Origin: RYN-433 sp036558265
GTDB taxonomy: Bacteria > Planctomycetota > Phycisphaerae > Tepidisphaerales > Tepidisphaeraceae
Reading direction: 5' to 3'
DNA: 7,629 nt
NCBI GenBank assembly: GCA_036558265.1
Contig: DATBFY010000335.1
Span: 1 to 7,629 of the forward strand
Both the position numbers and the translations under genes were made by a program. This document shows, in pieces, positions 1 through 6,181 of the stretch. Each line of letters opens with the position of its first letter. The first letter of the stretch is position 1. A model generated the notes under the pieces. It was not told the origin of the DNA and made no database searches. It worked only from the letters and a program-made list of their open reading frames with translations.

Positions 1-748
1 CTACCTGCTCTCCTGCGTCCGCGCCGACGGCTACATCACCAACGGCGGCGAGAGCAACATGTACAACCACGGCATCGCCTCGATCGCACTCGCCGAGCTC
101 TACGGCCAGACGAAAGATCCGAAGCTGAAACAGAAGCTGGACCTGGCGATCAAGCTGATCGTCAATTGCCAGAACCAGCAGGGCGGCTGGCGCTATCGTC
201 CCGCCATCGTCGACGGCGACATCTCCGTCACCGTCCTGCAACTGGTCGCCGCCCGCGCCGCCCTCAACGGCGGTATCGAGGTGCCCCAGGCCACCATCGA
301 CCGCGGCGTCAGCTTCGTCCGATCCTGCTATCACCGCTCGTCCGGCGGGTTCACGTATCAGCCCCACGGCAGCCCGCCGGGCTTCGCCCGCACCGCCGCC
401 GCGATCTACTCGCTCCAGGTCTGCGGTCGCTACGACGATCCGGAAGTGCAGACCGGCGCCGATTTCATCCTCAACCGCCCGCTCATGACCAACGGCGAGT
501 GGTTCACCTACGGCAACTTCTACGCCGCCCCCGCCATGTACATGATCGGCGGCCGCACCTGGCAGACCTGGTACAACAAGCTCAAGACGACGCTGATCGA
601 CGACAACGCCGGCCGCCTCCGCCGCGAGGGCGACATGAACTACTGGGAACCCTTCGACGGCCAGGGCGTCGGCCCGGTCTACGCCACCGCCGTCTACATG
701 ACGATCCTGGCGATGCCGTACCATTACATCCCCCTCTACCAGAGGTGA
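1..748 (+). CDS. Prenyltransferase/squalene-oxidase-repeat protein (5' truncated)
   Basis: The reading frame is open from the window's left edge (first full codon at position 2) to TGA at 746-748, giving 248 C-terminal residues; the true start lies upstream. The sequence shows repeated helical-hairpin units with QW-like, Gly/aromatic turns: 'GGWRYRP', 'GDISVT', 'GGFTYQP', 'ARTAAAIYSLQ', and a closing 'PYHYIPLYQR'. This is the alpha/alpha-toroid fold of squalene/hopene cyclases and prenyltransferase beta subunits. I see no convincing DxDD cyclase motif in the part present ('VDGDISV' is not one). Family recall says such stand-alone repeat proteins are common in planctomycetes, often near MoxR/DUF58/BatA-like genes, but those would lie outside this window. 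Whether it is an enzyme or a structural/binding toroid cannot be judged. An ATG at position 59 is internal to the domain, not a start. The fold is confident; the function is not. Confidence 0.85.
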   Translation, partial: YLLSCVRADGYITNGGESNMYNHGIASIALAELYGQTKDPKLKQKLDLAIKLIVNCQNQQGGWRYRPAIVDGDISVTVLQLVAARAALNGGIEVPQATIDRGVSFVRSCYHRSSGGFTYQPHGSPPGFARTAAAIYSLQVCGRYDDPEVQTGADFILNRPLMTNGEWFTYGNFYAAPAMYMIGGRTWQTWYNKLKTTLIDDNAGRLRREGDMNYWEPFDGQGVGPVYATAVYMTILAMPYHYIPLYQR

Positions 749-793
749 CCGCGAATGGGTGCCTCGCCCGCCACGCCAGACGCACCCCACGCC

Positions 794-907
794 GGGTGCC
801 ATGCCCACGCCCGCGCGGTGAGTGCTCGGCTCCTGGCAGTCGCGCTCGGGCGAGCGTGGGCATGCCGGGTGTGCTCGAAATCCCGCGCAACACGGGCATG
901 CCCACGC
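794..907. repeat. REP-like inverted/direct repeat cluster (GCGTGGGCATGCC)
   Basis: The spacer between the toroid-protein gene and the NPCBM gene (749-958) contains a perfect 13-bp inverted repeat: GCGTGGGCATGCC at 854-866 and GGCATGCCCACGC at 895-907. GTGT (869-872) can additionally pair with ACAC (890-893). A third partial copy, ATGCCCACGC, lies at 801-810 in the same orientation as the right arm. CCGGGTG also occurs twice (793-799 and 865-871). The 10-bp core GGGCATGCCC (894-903) is itself palindromic. The layout resembles REP/BIME-type intergenic palindromes, and the hairpin could end or stabilise the upstream transcript; no T-tract follows it. Whether the element is multicopy in this genome cannot be seen from one window. 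Confidence 0.6.
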
Positions 908-958
908 GTGCCGAAGCCGCCCAAGCCGCGAGCGGCGCCATTGGCGGCTCGTGTGAAC

Positions 959-2827
959 ATGGCGCCCAGCAACCGGCGCTGCGGAATTCGACGATGGCGG
1001 TCATCCCTGACCTTTTGCCTTTTGCCCTTTGCCTTTTGCCTTCCCGCGCACGCGGGCACCCTCCGCACCCTCGACGGCAAGACCTACGAGGGCGAGCTCA
1101 AGCTCGAGCAGGACGGCAAAATCTCCATTATCCCAACCCACGGCCCAAAGCCCCCTGCCCCCATCGACCTCGCCGACGTCCTCTACGCCGGCTTCCGCAA
1201 TCCCGAGCCGCCGCGCATCATCGCCGGCCCAGCGGCCACGCGCACGGAAAACGGTCAGCTTCCCACGCCGTGGCGAGCGAGCGACGTCGGGGAACTCCAG
1301 ACCAAGGGATCGGCGCGCTACCGCGAGCCGATCTTCAGCGTCAAATCCGCGGGGGCAACGGTCGGCGGGACGCACGACGCGTTCTGCTTCGTTCACCAAT
1401 CGGCCGGTGGCGAGGGGGATGCCGACCTGGTCGCGCGCGTGCGCGACACCGAGAACCAGCAGGTCGCCGCGGGACTGATGATCCGCTCCTCCGTCGAGCC
1501 CGACGCGGCCTGTGTCTCGCTGTTCTACTTCGGCGACGACGTCCGCCTGCTCAAACGCGCCCGCAGCGGCCAGGCGATGGACGGCGGGCCGGTCGGTGGA
1601 CACGTCAACCTGCCGATCTGGATGCGACTGACCCGCCATGCCAACACGGTCACCGCTTACCTCTCCAGGGACGGCAAGGACTGGGAGCAGGTCGGCAACG
1701 AGAGCGTCGCCGCGCTCGACGCCAACGCCCTGGCGGGCCTGGCGGTCTGCGGCCGCGAGGGCCGCCCGTCCGGCGCCCACTTCGACAACGTCCGCCGGAT
1801 CTCGATCGCGCCCGCGACTCACGCGGCGGCGCATGAGAACGGCAGCATCTCCGCCACGCCGGTCGCGCCGGCGTCCCTCAAGCCCGGCCTCATGTTGCGC
1901 AGCGGCACGCTCCTGGCCGGCGCGCAAATCGAGCGTGCCGATGACGGCGGCGGCGCCGCCGCCGCCGCCGTGCGTTTCGCGCGCGGTGGACGGACCCAAA
2001 CCCTGCCCCTTGCCAACGTCGCGCGGATCATCTTCCGCGAGTTGTCACCCGACGCCGTCGCCAGACTGCCCGAGAAACGCACGGGCGTACTGCTCAAGGA
2101 AGGCGATTTCGTCGAAGGCGAGTTCAAGGGATTGGGCGGCGGCCGCGTGCAGCTCTCGTCGGTGCTCTTCGGCCTGGCGCGGTTCGACGTCCGTGACAAG
2201 GCCGCCGCCGTCCTGATCAACGACCTCGAGCCGGGCGCCCGCCCGCAGACGGTCCTCCGCACGACCGACGGCTCGATCTACGTCGCCAAAGCCATCTCCT
2301 TCGACAAGGATCGCCTGCTGATCGACGACGACGCGATCGCCACCCCGCTGGCGATCAACCGCTGGGACGTGGTCGAGATCTCGGCGGGCGCGGGGCGGCT
2401 CGAGCCGCTGGCCGCCATCAAACCCGCGAAGGTCGAATCGATCGACGCGCGTGACGAGCGCGAGTGCCTGTTCATCGGCTCGACCGGCACGGGCCTGCCA
2501 CCGGCGCTGGCGGGCGTTCCCTGCGAGCGCGCGATCACCCTGACCGCCGGCGCCAGCGCGACGTGGGATCTGTCGGGTCGCTACCGGACGCTGACCTTCA
2601 AATGCGGCGTCCCCACGGGGGTGCTCCCCACCGCTCCGGTCCGCTTCGTCGTGCTCGCCGACGGGAAGGAACTCTTCAAAAGTTCCACGCGAAGCAGCCT
2701 CAGCGATCCACTGGCCGGGTCGTTAAGCATCAAGGGCGTCCGGTTGCTCACCCTCCGCACCGAATCCACCGTCCCGGATCCCATTCCGATCCCCGGCGTC
2801 TGGGGCGACGTCTCTCTCGTCAAATAG
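959..2827 (+). CDS. Secreted SH3-like repeat / LamG-like / NPCBM domain protein
   Basis: The product has 622 residues. Residues 1-32 form a signal peptide: an Arg-rich n-region (RRCGIRRWR), a hydrophobic core (LTFCLLPFAFCLP) and a likely signal-peptidase I site AHA|G. Residues ~33-85 are a small beta unit ('TLDGKTYEGEL…DVLYAGFR'). Residues ~115-283 form a concanavalin/LamG-like (DUF1349-type) jelly roll, with 'AGLMIRSS', 'PIWMRLTRHANTVTAYLSRDG' and 'FDNVRRI'. Three more beta units resembling the first lie at ~310-360, 373-415 and 431-476. The C-terminal ~500-622 fits an NPCBM carbohydrate-binding module ('YRTLTFKCGV', 'VRFVVLADGKELFKS', 'GVRLLTLRTE'). An extracellular carbohydrate- or surface-binding role is inferred; no catalytic motif was seen. 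The start at 959 is chosen because it places the signal peptide correctly. The in-frame ATG at 755 would add 68 residues translated through the intergenic palindromes. No strong Shine-Dalgarno precedes 959. Confidence 0.85.
   Translation: MAPSNRRCGIRRWRSSLTFCLLPFAFCLPAHAGTLRTLDGKTYEGELKLEQDGKISIIPTHGPKPPAPIDLADVLYAGFRNPEPPRIIAGPAATRTENGQLPTPWRASDVGELQTKGSARYREPIFSVKSAGATVGGTHDAFCFVHQSAGGEGDADLVARVRDTENQQVAAGLMIRSSVEPDAACVSLFYFGDDVRLLKRARSGQAMDGGPVGGHVNLPIWMRLTRHANTVTAYLSRDGKDWEQVGNESVAALDANALAGLAVCGREGRPSGAHFDNVRRISIAPATHAAAHENGSISATPVAPASLKPGLMLRSGTLLAGAQIERADDGGGAAAAAVRFARGGRTQTLPLANVARIIFRELSPDAVARLPEKRTGVLLKEGDFVEGEFKGLGGGRVQLSSVLFGLARFDVRDKAAAVLINDLEPGARPQTVLRTTDGSIYVAKAISFDKDRLLIDDDAIATPLAINRWDVVEISAGAGRLEPLAAIKPAKVESIDARDERECLFIGSTGTGLPPALAGVPCERAITLTAGASATWDLSGRYRTLTFKCGVPTGVLPTAPVRFVVLADGKELFKSSTRSSLSDPLAGSLSIKGVRLLTLRTESTVPDPIPIPGVWGDVSLVK
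1011..1045 (+). repeat. Heptanucleotide tandem repeat (CCTTTTG)n within signal-peptide coding sequence
   Basis: Five consecutive 7-nt units are read: CCTTTTG, CCTTTTG, CCCTTTG, CCTTTTG, then the degenerate CCTTCCC. They encode the hydrophobic core of the signal peptide of the NPCBM-domain protein. Because 7 is not a multiple of 3, gain or loss of one unit would shift the reading frame. Heptameric short tandem repeats (STRR) are known from filamentous cyanobacteria; relationship to those is not claimed. Confidence 0.8.
1945..1964. repeat. 20-bp perfect GGC/GCC palindrome inside coding sequence
   Basis: (GGC)3 followed directly by (GCC)3, flanked by C and G, makes a perfect 20-bp palindrome; more GCC triplets follow to 1966. 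In frame it encodes a Gly3-Ala5 stretch (residues ~330-337) inside the second beta unit of the NPCBM-domain protein, probably a surface loop. It is likely a product of triplet repetition in GC-rich DNA rather than a regulatory site. Confidence 0.6.
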
Positions 2828-2858
2828 CGACGACAACCGCGAGGCCCGCTTCAGCGGC

Positions 2859-2891
2859 GGGGCGTTTCGAGTCAAAACCCCCGCCCCTTTT
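2859..2891 (+). terminator. Candidate intrinsic terminator after the NPCBM-protein gene
   Basis: GGGGCG (2859-2864) pairs with CGCCCC (2882-2887), with TTT/AAA able to extend the stem past a bulge. The right arm is followed immediately by TTTT (2888-2891). It begins 31 nt past the NPCBM-protein stop codon and precedes the next gene by more than 100 nt. The stem is short (6 GC pairs) and the T-run brief. The sequence TATAGT (2891-2896) directly after it could equally be a -10 element for the downstream gene, though no clear -35 was found. Confidence 0.5.
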
Positions 2892-3005
2892 ATAGTCGTC
2901 CCCCATCGCCCTTTGCGCAATGATTGCCCGCGCGCCGGAAAACGCGTCTGGTCGCCCCGCCCGCGCCGGGCTATCGTGAGGGGGATCGCAAACGGAGACC
3001 GCCAC

Positions 3006-4166
3006 ATGCAACGACGACTCTGGATGACCCTGGCCCTGGTGCTGACCGCCGCCATGGTGGCCCTGGCGCCCGCCCCGGCAGCCCTGGCCAACCGCGGCAT
3101 CAACGACGCCGCCAACTTCTTCTCTCCCCAGGCCGAACAGCGGGCCAATGGCACCATCGATGACATCTATCGTAATCACCACGGCCAAGAGGTCTATATC
3201 GAAACCGCGCAGGCCACGCCCGACGGCCAGAACTACGACCAGTGGGCCGCGCAGAAGACGACCCAGGCGCGGGTCAACGGCGTTTACGTTCTGATCGTGC
3301 GCAAGGGCGGTCACGTGCACGTGGCCGCCGACCGGGAGACGTCGCGCCTCTTCACCGACACCGTCCGCAGGGATCTTGCCGAGCGCTTCCGCGCCAATCT
3401 CGCCAAGGGGACCGGCAACTTCGACAACGCGCTGGCGGACGCGCTGCAGTTCATCTCCGACACGTTCAACCGCGGCGAGCGTCAACCCGGTGGCACCGCG
3501 GCGCCCCCGCCGCCCTCCCGGGGCGGCGGCAACAACCCTTCAGCCTTTCCGCCGGTCAACCGCACGCCCAGCACCCCCCGGTCCTGCGGCGCTCTGCCCT
3601 CCGGCCTTTTCGGCTGGATCTGTCTGATCGTCGGGGTCTGGATCGTCTTCGGCCTGATCCGATCCGTCTTCCGCGGTAGGCGGCAGGGTTTCAGTGGCCC
3701 CGGCTATGGCGGTGGTCCCGGCCCGGGCTACGGTGGGCCCGGTTATGGCGGCTACGGCGGCGGGGGTTACGGGCCCGGACCCGGATACGGCGGTGGAGGA
3801 GGCGGCGGCTGGGGCTCCTCCATCCTGGGTGGACTCTTCGGCGCGGCCGCGGGAAACTTCATCTACGACCGGATGTTCCGCGGCGGCGGCACGTCCTACG
3901 GCCAGTCCCCGCCCATGGATACCGGCGGCGGCTATTCCGGCGGCGCCGCCGGACCCTCGCAGCCCGATTGGGCCGGCCCGGGCGATACCGGCTCGGGATT
4001 CCAAAGTACTGACGCGGGTGGCGGGGCCGACTTCGGCGGGGGTGGCGGTGACGTCGGCGGGGGTGGTGGCGACTTCGGCGGCGGTGGCGGAGACTTCGGG
4101 GGCGGTGGCGGCGGCGACTTCGGCGGTGGCGGCAGTGACGCAGGTGGCGGCGGCGACTTCGCTTGA
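3006..4166 (+). CDS. TPM-domain (YgcG/Psb32-like) membrane protein with Gly-rich tail
   Basis: The product has 386 residues. The signal peptide covers ~1-28, with a likely AALA|N cleavage. Residues ~31-155 match the TPM domain: 'INDAANFFSPQAE', 'IYRNHHGQEVYIETAQ', 'GVYVLIVRKGGHVHVAADRE' and 'NFDNALADALQFISDTF'. A Pro/Gly/Asn linker follows, then a membrane helix (~202-222, 'WICLIVGVWIVFGLI') with a basic stop-transfer end (RSVFRGRRQG). A Gly/Tyr/Pro tract (~229-268), a short hydrophobic patch ('LGGLFGAAAGNFIYDRMF') and a terminal Asp-Phe-Gly repeat tail complete it. TPM proteins act in membrane-protein quality control (Psb32 in photosystem II repair, MOLO-1 in receptor complexes), and some bacterial members are Gly-rich; the partner here is unknown. 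The topology suggests an exported TPM domain with the Gly-rich tail on the cytoplasmic side. The start at 3006 is supported by GGAGA (2994-2998) 7 nt upstream; upstream in-frame codons to 2913 lack a signal peptide. Confidence 0.88.
   Translation: MQRRLWMTLALVLTAAMVALAPAPAALANRGINDAANFFSPQAEQRANGTIDDIYRNHHGQEVYIETAQATPDGQNYDQWAAQKTTQARVNGVYVLIVRKGGHVHVAADRETSRLFTDTVRRDLAERFRANLAKGTGNFDNALADALQFISDTFNRGERQPGGTAAPPPPSRGGGNNPSAFPPVNRTPSTPRSCGALPSGLFGWICLIVGVWIVFGLIRSVFRGRRQGFSGPGYGGGPGPGYGGPGYGGYGGGGYGPGPGYGGGGGGGWGSSILGGLFGAAAGNFIYDRMFRGGGTSYGQSPPMDTGGGYSGGAAGPSQPDWAGPGDTGSGFQSTDAGGGADFGGGGGDVGGGGGDFGGGGGDFGGGGGGDFGGGGSDAGGGGDFA
4017..4163 (+). repeat. Coding repeat for Gly-rich (DFGGGGG)n tail
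   Basis: Imperfect 21-24-bp units built of GGC/GGT triplets plus GACTTC encode about seven copies of a [D/A][F/V/A]G4-6 motif at the C-terminus of the TPM protein (residues ~338-385). Two copies are variant (Asp-Val and Asp-Ala in place of Asp-Phe). An earlier, different Gly-Tyr-Pro tract is encoded at about 3696-3809. Such DNA is prone to copy-number change, which stays in frame here. Confidence 0.75.
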
Positions 4167-4192
4167 TTCCAATTTGTAATGCGCAACAACTA

Positions 4193-4240
4193 AAACATGA
4201 AGATCACGGTTGACGCCGGTCGGCCGTGATCGTCATGTTT
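4193..4240. terminator. Bidirectional terminator between convergent genes
   Basis: AAACATGAAGATCACGG (4193-4209) and CCGTGATCGTCATGTTT (4224-4240) form a 17-bp stem with one mismatch, closing a 14-nt loop. The outer A/T-rich ends (AAAA on the left, TTT on the right) supply a short U-tract for transcription from either side. It lies 26 nt after the TPM gene stop and 14 nt beyond the stop of the minus-strand glycoside hydrolase. TCATGTTTCA occurs twice (4233-4242 and 4248-4257), so the right arm is partly duplicated. Confidence 0.85.
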
Positions 4241-4254
4241 CATGTCCTCATGTT

Positions 4255-5370
4255 TCACTCCGGCTCACTCCCCGCCATCTCCGCCAGCAGCTTGAAGAAG
4301 CCCCGCTTCCGCGCCGATCCGATCCCCCAGTCCACCGGCACGCTCTGGTAACCGTCCGCGAAACCTTCCCCTTTCATCCGGTAGTCGAAATATCCCCAGC
4401 CCGCGTATTCGCCGACGGCCGCCAGGAAGTTGTTGTCGGGCTTCTCGAAGTCGAAGTGATCGTCCTCGTTAAAGAGCACAGGCTGATCGTGGTAGCCCGC
4501 CACGGCGCGGGTCTTGCGCACCATCTCGCGGATGCGATCAGGCTTTCCCTGGCCGTTGCCGTGGAGGAGGAGAAAATCGGCTGAGCGGACGATCGTCGAA
4601 TTGGGGATCTGCCCGCCGGTGAGCGACGTGCTGACGTAAAGTCGCGCCGCCGGATTCTTCACCTTTCCCGCCGAGCGCTTGCGCACCAGGTCGATCAGCT
4701 CGTTTCCCCGTGCGGGTCGGATGATGGCCGGATATCCCTCGTGGTTCGACTCGTTCGCGATCTCGATCAGGACGTTGGCATAGCCCTTATCCAGGAGCCA
4801 GTCGGTCGCATTTTCCGTGGCCCGCACGACGGCCGCCTCGTCCTTGAACCGCGGCGCCTGCCCGAAATAGAAGAACCCGACGATCGGCGCCATGCCCAGT
4901 TCGTCCGCCCGGTCGAGGACCTTTGCCAATCGCACCATGTATGCCGGCCGAAGCTCACCGGTCTCGGTAAACGCCGAGTTACGCCACGGCTGCTCGTTGG
5001 AGTATCCCTGAGGGCTTCCGCCCTGGAGGTTGATCGTGAACGAGACGAGTCCGCGGCGGCGCCAGAGCGGCATCGCGTCGACGAACTCCCGCGTGTTCCG
5101 CTCGGCGTCGAAGTCGGTCCCGTCGGGATAACGCCACAACGCGCGGGTCCCGGGGTTCAGGTCATCGAAGATTCCCTGCACCAGGCGCGCGTTGAGCAGG
5201 AGACCCTCGATCTTCATGCCCTTGAACGTGCCGCCCTTGTAGGTGGGTTGACCATTGATCAGGAAGGCTTGCTTGTCGATGGAGACGACAGTGTCCCGCG
5301 CCGTGTCCTGTGCCAATGACGCTGCGGAGAAAATCCCCACCATGAGGATGCAAAACACCGGCCGCACCAT
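4255..5370 (-). CDS. Secreted glycoside hydrolase-like protein (clan GH-A, TIM barrel)
   Basis: The product has 371 residues. The signal peptide (~1-20, core CILMVGIFSAASLA) ends near SLA|QD. The rest reads as a (beta/alpha)8 glycosidase. 'GLVSFTINLQGGSPQGYS' and 'GMAPIVGFFYFGQAPRF' are typical barrel strands. 'VLIEIANESNH' holds an Asn-Glu pair (N205-E206) as the beta-4 acid/base candidate. 'HDQPVLFNEDDHF' holds E302 as the beta-7 nucleophile candidate, and H270 ('LLLHGNG') fits a beta-6 active-site position. The order matches clan GH-A retaining enzymes (GH5-like), but I cannot assign a family or substrate; residue roles are inferred. The start codon follows the nucleotidyltransferase stop by 15 nt, with only a weak GAGAA before it, so translation may depend on read-through from upstream. 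A location in periplasm or outside the cell is expected. Confidence 0.78.
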   Translation of the reverse strand: MVRPVFCILMVGIFSAASLAQDTARDTVVSIDKQAFLINGQPTYKGGTFKGMKIEGLLLNARLVQGIFDDLNPGTRALWRYPDGTDFDAERNTREFVDAMPLWRRRGLVSFTINLQGGSPQGYSNEQPWRNSAFTETGELRPAYMVRLAKVLDRADELGMAPIVGFFYFGQAPRFKDEAAVVRATENATDWLLDKGYANVLIEIANESNHEGYPAIIRPARGNELIDLVRKRSAGKVKNPAARLYVSTSLTGGQIPNSTIVRSADFLLLHGNGQGKPDRIREMVRKTRAVAGYHDQPVLFNEDDHFDFEKPDNNFLAAVGEYAGWGYFDYRMKGEGFADGYQSVPVDWGIGSARKRGFFKLLAEMAGSEPE

Positions 5371-5385
5371 AATCGTTCTCGCGGG

Positions 5386-5949
5386 TCAGATTCCGACACG
5401 GGTCAACACGGCTTGCCACTCGGCCACCAGATCTAATTCCGAAACCCACCGCTGAATATAGCTATGGTCGAGCGTGGCCCCATTCATTTTCAGGATGCTC
5501 GCGATATCCCGCAGGTGCTTTTCGGAGCCGCCCTCTTTGAAATAGATCAGTTTTCCGATGATGACGTCCTCGGGTCGCGCGGCAAAGCCTTGCCGGTCCG
5601 GCAAGAGGTTAAGCCGCCTGCGGCCGGTGATCTGCTCGGCAGACCAGGCGTCGCCGCGCGCGATCATGAAATCGATCTTGTTGCCGGAGTCGGGTCGAAT
5701 GACGTTGAACTGTCCATGGATCGAGGCGGCCGCTCGTGCCGCCTCCCTGCTCACGTAGAAATCCGGATCGGGAAAGGCGTCGCAGATCTGCTCAACCTGT
5801 TCAGGCGTCGGATCGATTACGATATCGATGTCTAGGGTACTCCGCGGCTCGCCGTAAGCCATGCTCGCGAATGATCCGACCACAAAATACGTGACGCCAA
5901 GACGTTCCAGGAGCTCGATGGTATAGCGGAAGAGTTCAGGTTGTTCCAT
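5386..5949 (-). CDS. Minimal nucleotidyltransferase-fold protein
   Basis: The product has 187 residues. The N-terminal half carries the nucleotidyltransferase signature: 'VVGSFASMAYGEPRSTLDIDIVID' spans ~23-46, with G25-S26 as the nucleotide loop and D40/D42 as the metal-binding pair. A third carboxylate, D93, lies in 'NKIDFM'. The C-terminal half is alpha-helical ('PEDVIIGKLIYFKEGGSEKHLRDIASIL'), resembling AbiEii/MNT-type nucleotidyltransferases. All three acidic residues are present, so an active NMP/NTP transferase is plausible; its target (RNA, protein or small molecule) is unknown. The start at 5949 is chosen over the ATG at 5991 because AAGGA (5956-5960) sits 6 nt before it. It overlaps the end of the upstream 78-aa gene by 14 nt, implying translational coupling. 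I recall close relatives in several bacterial phyla next to the same small gene. Confidence 0.85.
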   Translation of the reverse strand: MEQPELFRYTIELLERLGVTYFVVGSFASMAYGEPRSTLDIDIVIDPTPEQVEQICDAFPDPDFYVSREAARAAASIHGQFNVIRPDSGNKIDFMIARGDAWSAEQITGRRRLNLLPDRQGFAARPEDVIIGKLIYFKEGGSEKHLRDIASILKMNGATLDHSYIQRWVSELDLVAEWQAVLTRVGI

Positions 5950-6172
5950 GCAGCATCCTTCTCGCCACCGCAGCGCGGATCGCCGCGTCATCCCAATCCG
6001 GATGTTGCGATCGCACCGATCCCTCGATCACCAGGCGAACCGTCCGGTTTGCCGCAAATCCCAACGCGATCCTTTCGGCGGGCGTCTTCCTCTTAAGGAT
6101 CTCCGCGACCGCATCATCCACCATCTCGATGCGACTCGCCTCAATTGATCTGCGAAACACCTGGCGTTCCAT
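5936..6172 (-). CDS. Small conserved protein paired with nucleotidyltransferase
   Basis: The product has 78 residues, with no signal peptide or membrane segment. The pattern 'EMVDDAVAEILKRKTPAERIALGFAA…' followed by 'RSQHPDWDDAAIRAAVARRMLHG' recalls a common uncharacterised bacterial family with a central 'KTPaER' motif and a C-terminal 'HPdW…vaRRmlHG' motif. It looks all-helical: two or three helices, mixed charge. It directly precedes and overlaps the nucleotidyltransferase gene. The ATG at 6172 is 9 nt after the aldo/keto reductase stop. No strong Shine-Dalgarno is visible; TATAGT (6181-6186 on the minus strand) resembles a -10 element but has no -35 partner and would give a near-leaderless message. 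An internal ATG for 'MVDD' (residue 17) is the alternative start. A partner or antitoxin-like role for the nucleotidyltransferase is inference only. Confidence 0.75.
   Translation of the reverse strand: MERQVFRRSIEASRIEMVDDAVAEILKRKTPAERIALGFAANRTVRLVIEGSVRSQHPDWDDAAIRAAVARRMLHGTT
5956..5963 (-). promoter_or_regulatory. Shine-Dalgarno of the nucleotidyltransferase gene
   Basis: Read on the minus strand, GAGAAGGA ends 6 nt before the ATG at 5949. It lies inside the end of the 78-aa gene and decides the start over the upstream in-frame ATG at 5991, which has no comparable site. Confidence 0.7.
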
Positions 6173-6181
6173 CGATGCCCA

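Noticed and set aside
755..958. N-terminal extension of the NPCBM-domain protein from the ATG at 755
   Set aside because: The 68 extra residues translate the intergenic repeats, are Ala/Arg/Cys-rich and would bury the signal peptide in the middle of the chain.
166..1836. Long Arg/Pro-rich open frame running across the first two genes
   Set aside because: It is an out-of-frame shadow in GC-rich DNA: composition is almost only Arg, Pro, Ala and Gly, with no motif, and it crosses the intergenic palindromes and conflicts with two well-supported proteins.
1001..1999. Large minus-strand open frame opposite the NPCBM-domain gene
   Set aside because: Low-complexity Arg/Gly/Ala antisense shadow without recognisable motifs; the plus-strand protein has clear domains.
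3540..4189. Minus-strand open frames (Pro-Ser-Lys-rich and Ala-Thr-rich) opposite the TPM gene tail
   Set aside because: They are the antisense readings of the Gly-rich coding repeat (GGC/GGT gives Pro or Ala runs), not independent genes.
4741..5319. Plus-strand open frame opposite the glycoside hydrolase
   Set aside because: Antisense shadow of a protein with signal peptide and barrel motifs; no ribosome site or family match.
5950..5991. 14-residue N-terminal extension of the nucleotidyltransferase
   Set aside because: The downstream ATG at 5949 has a good Shine-Dalgarno at 6 nt and gives the usual family N-terminus.
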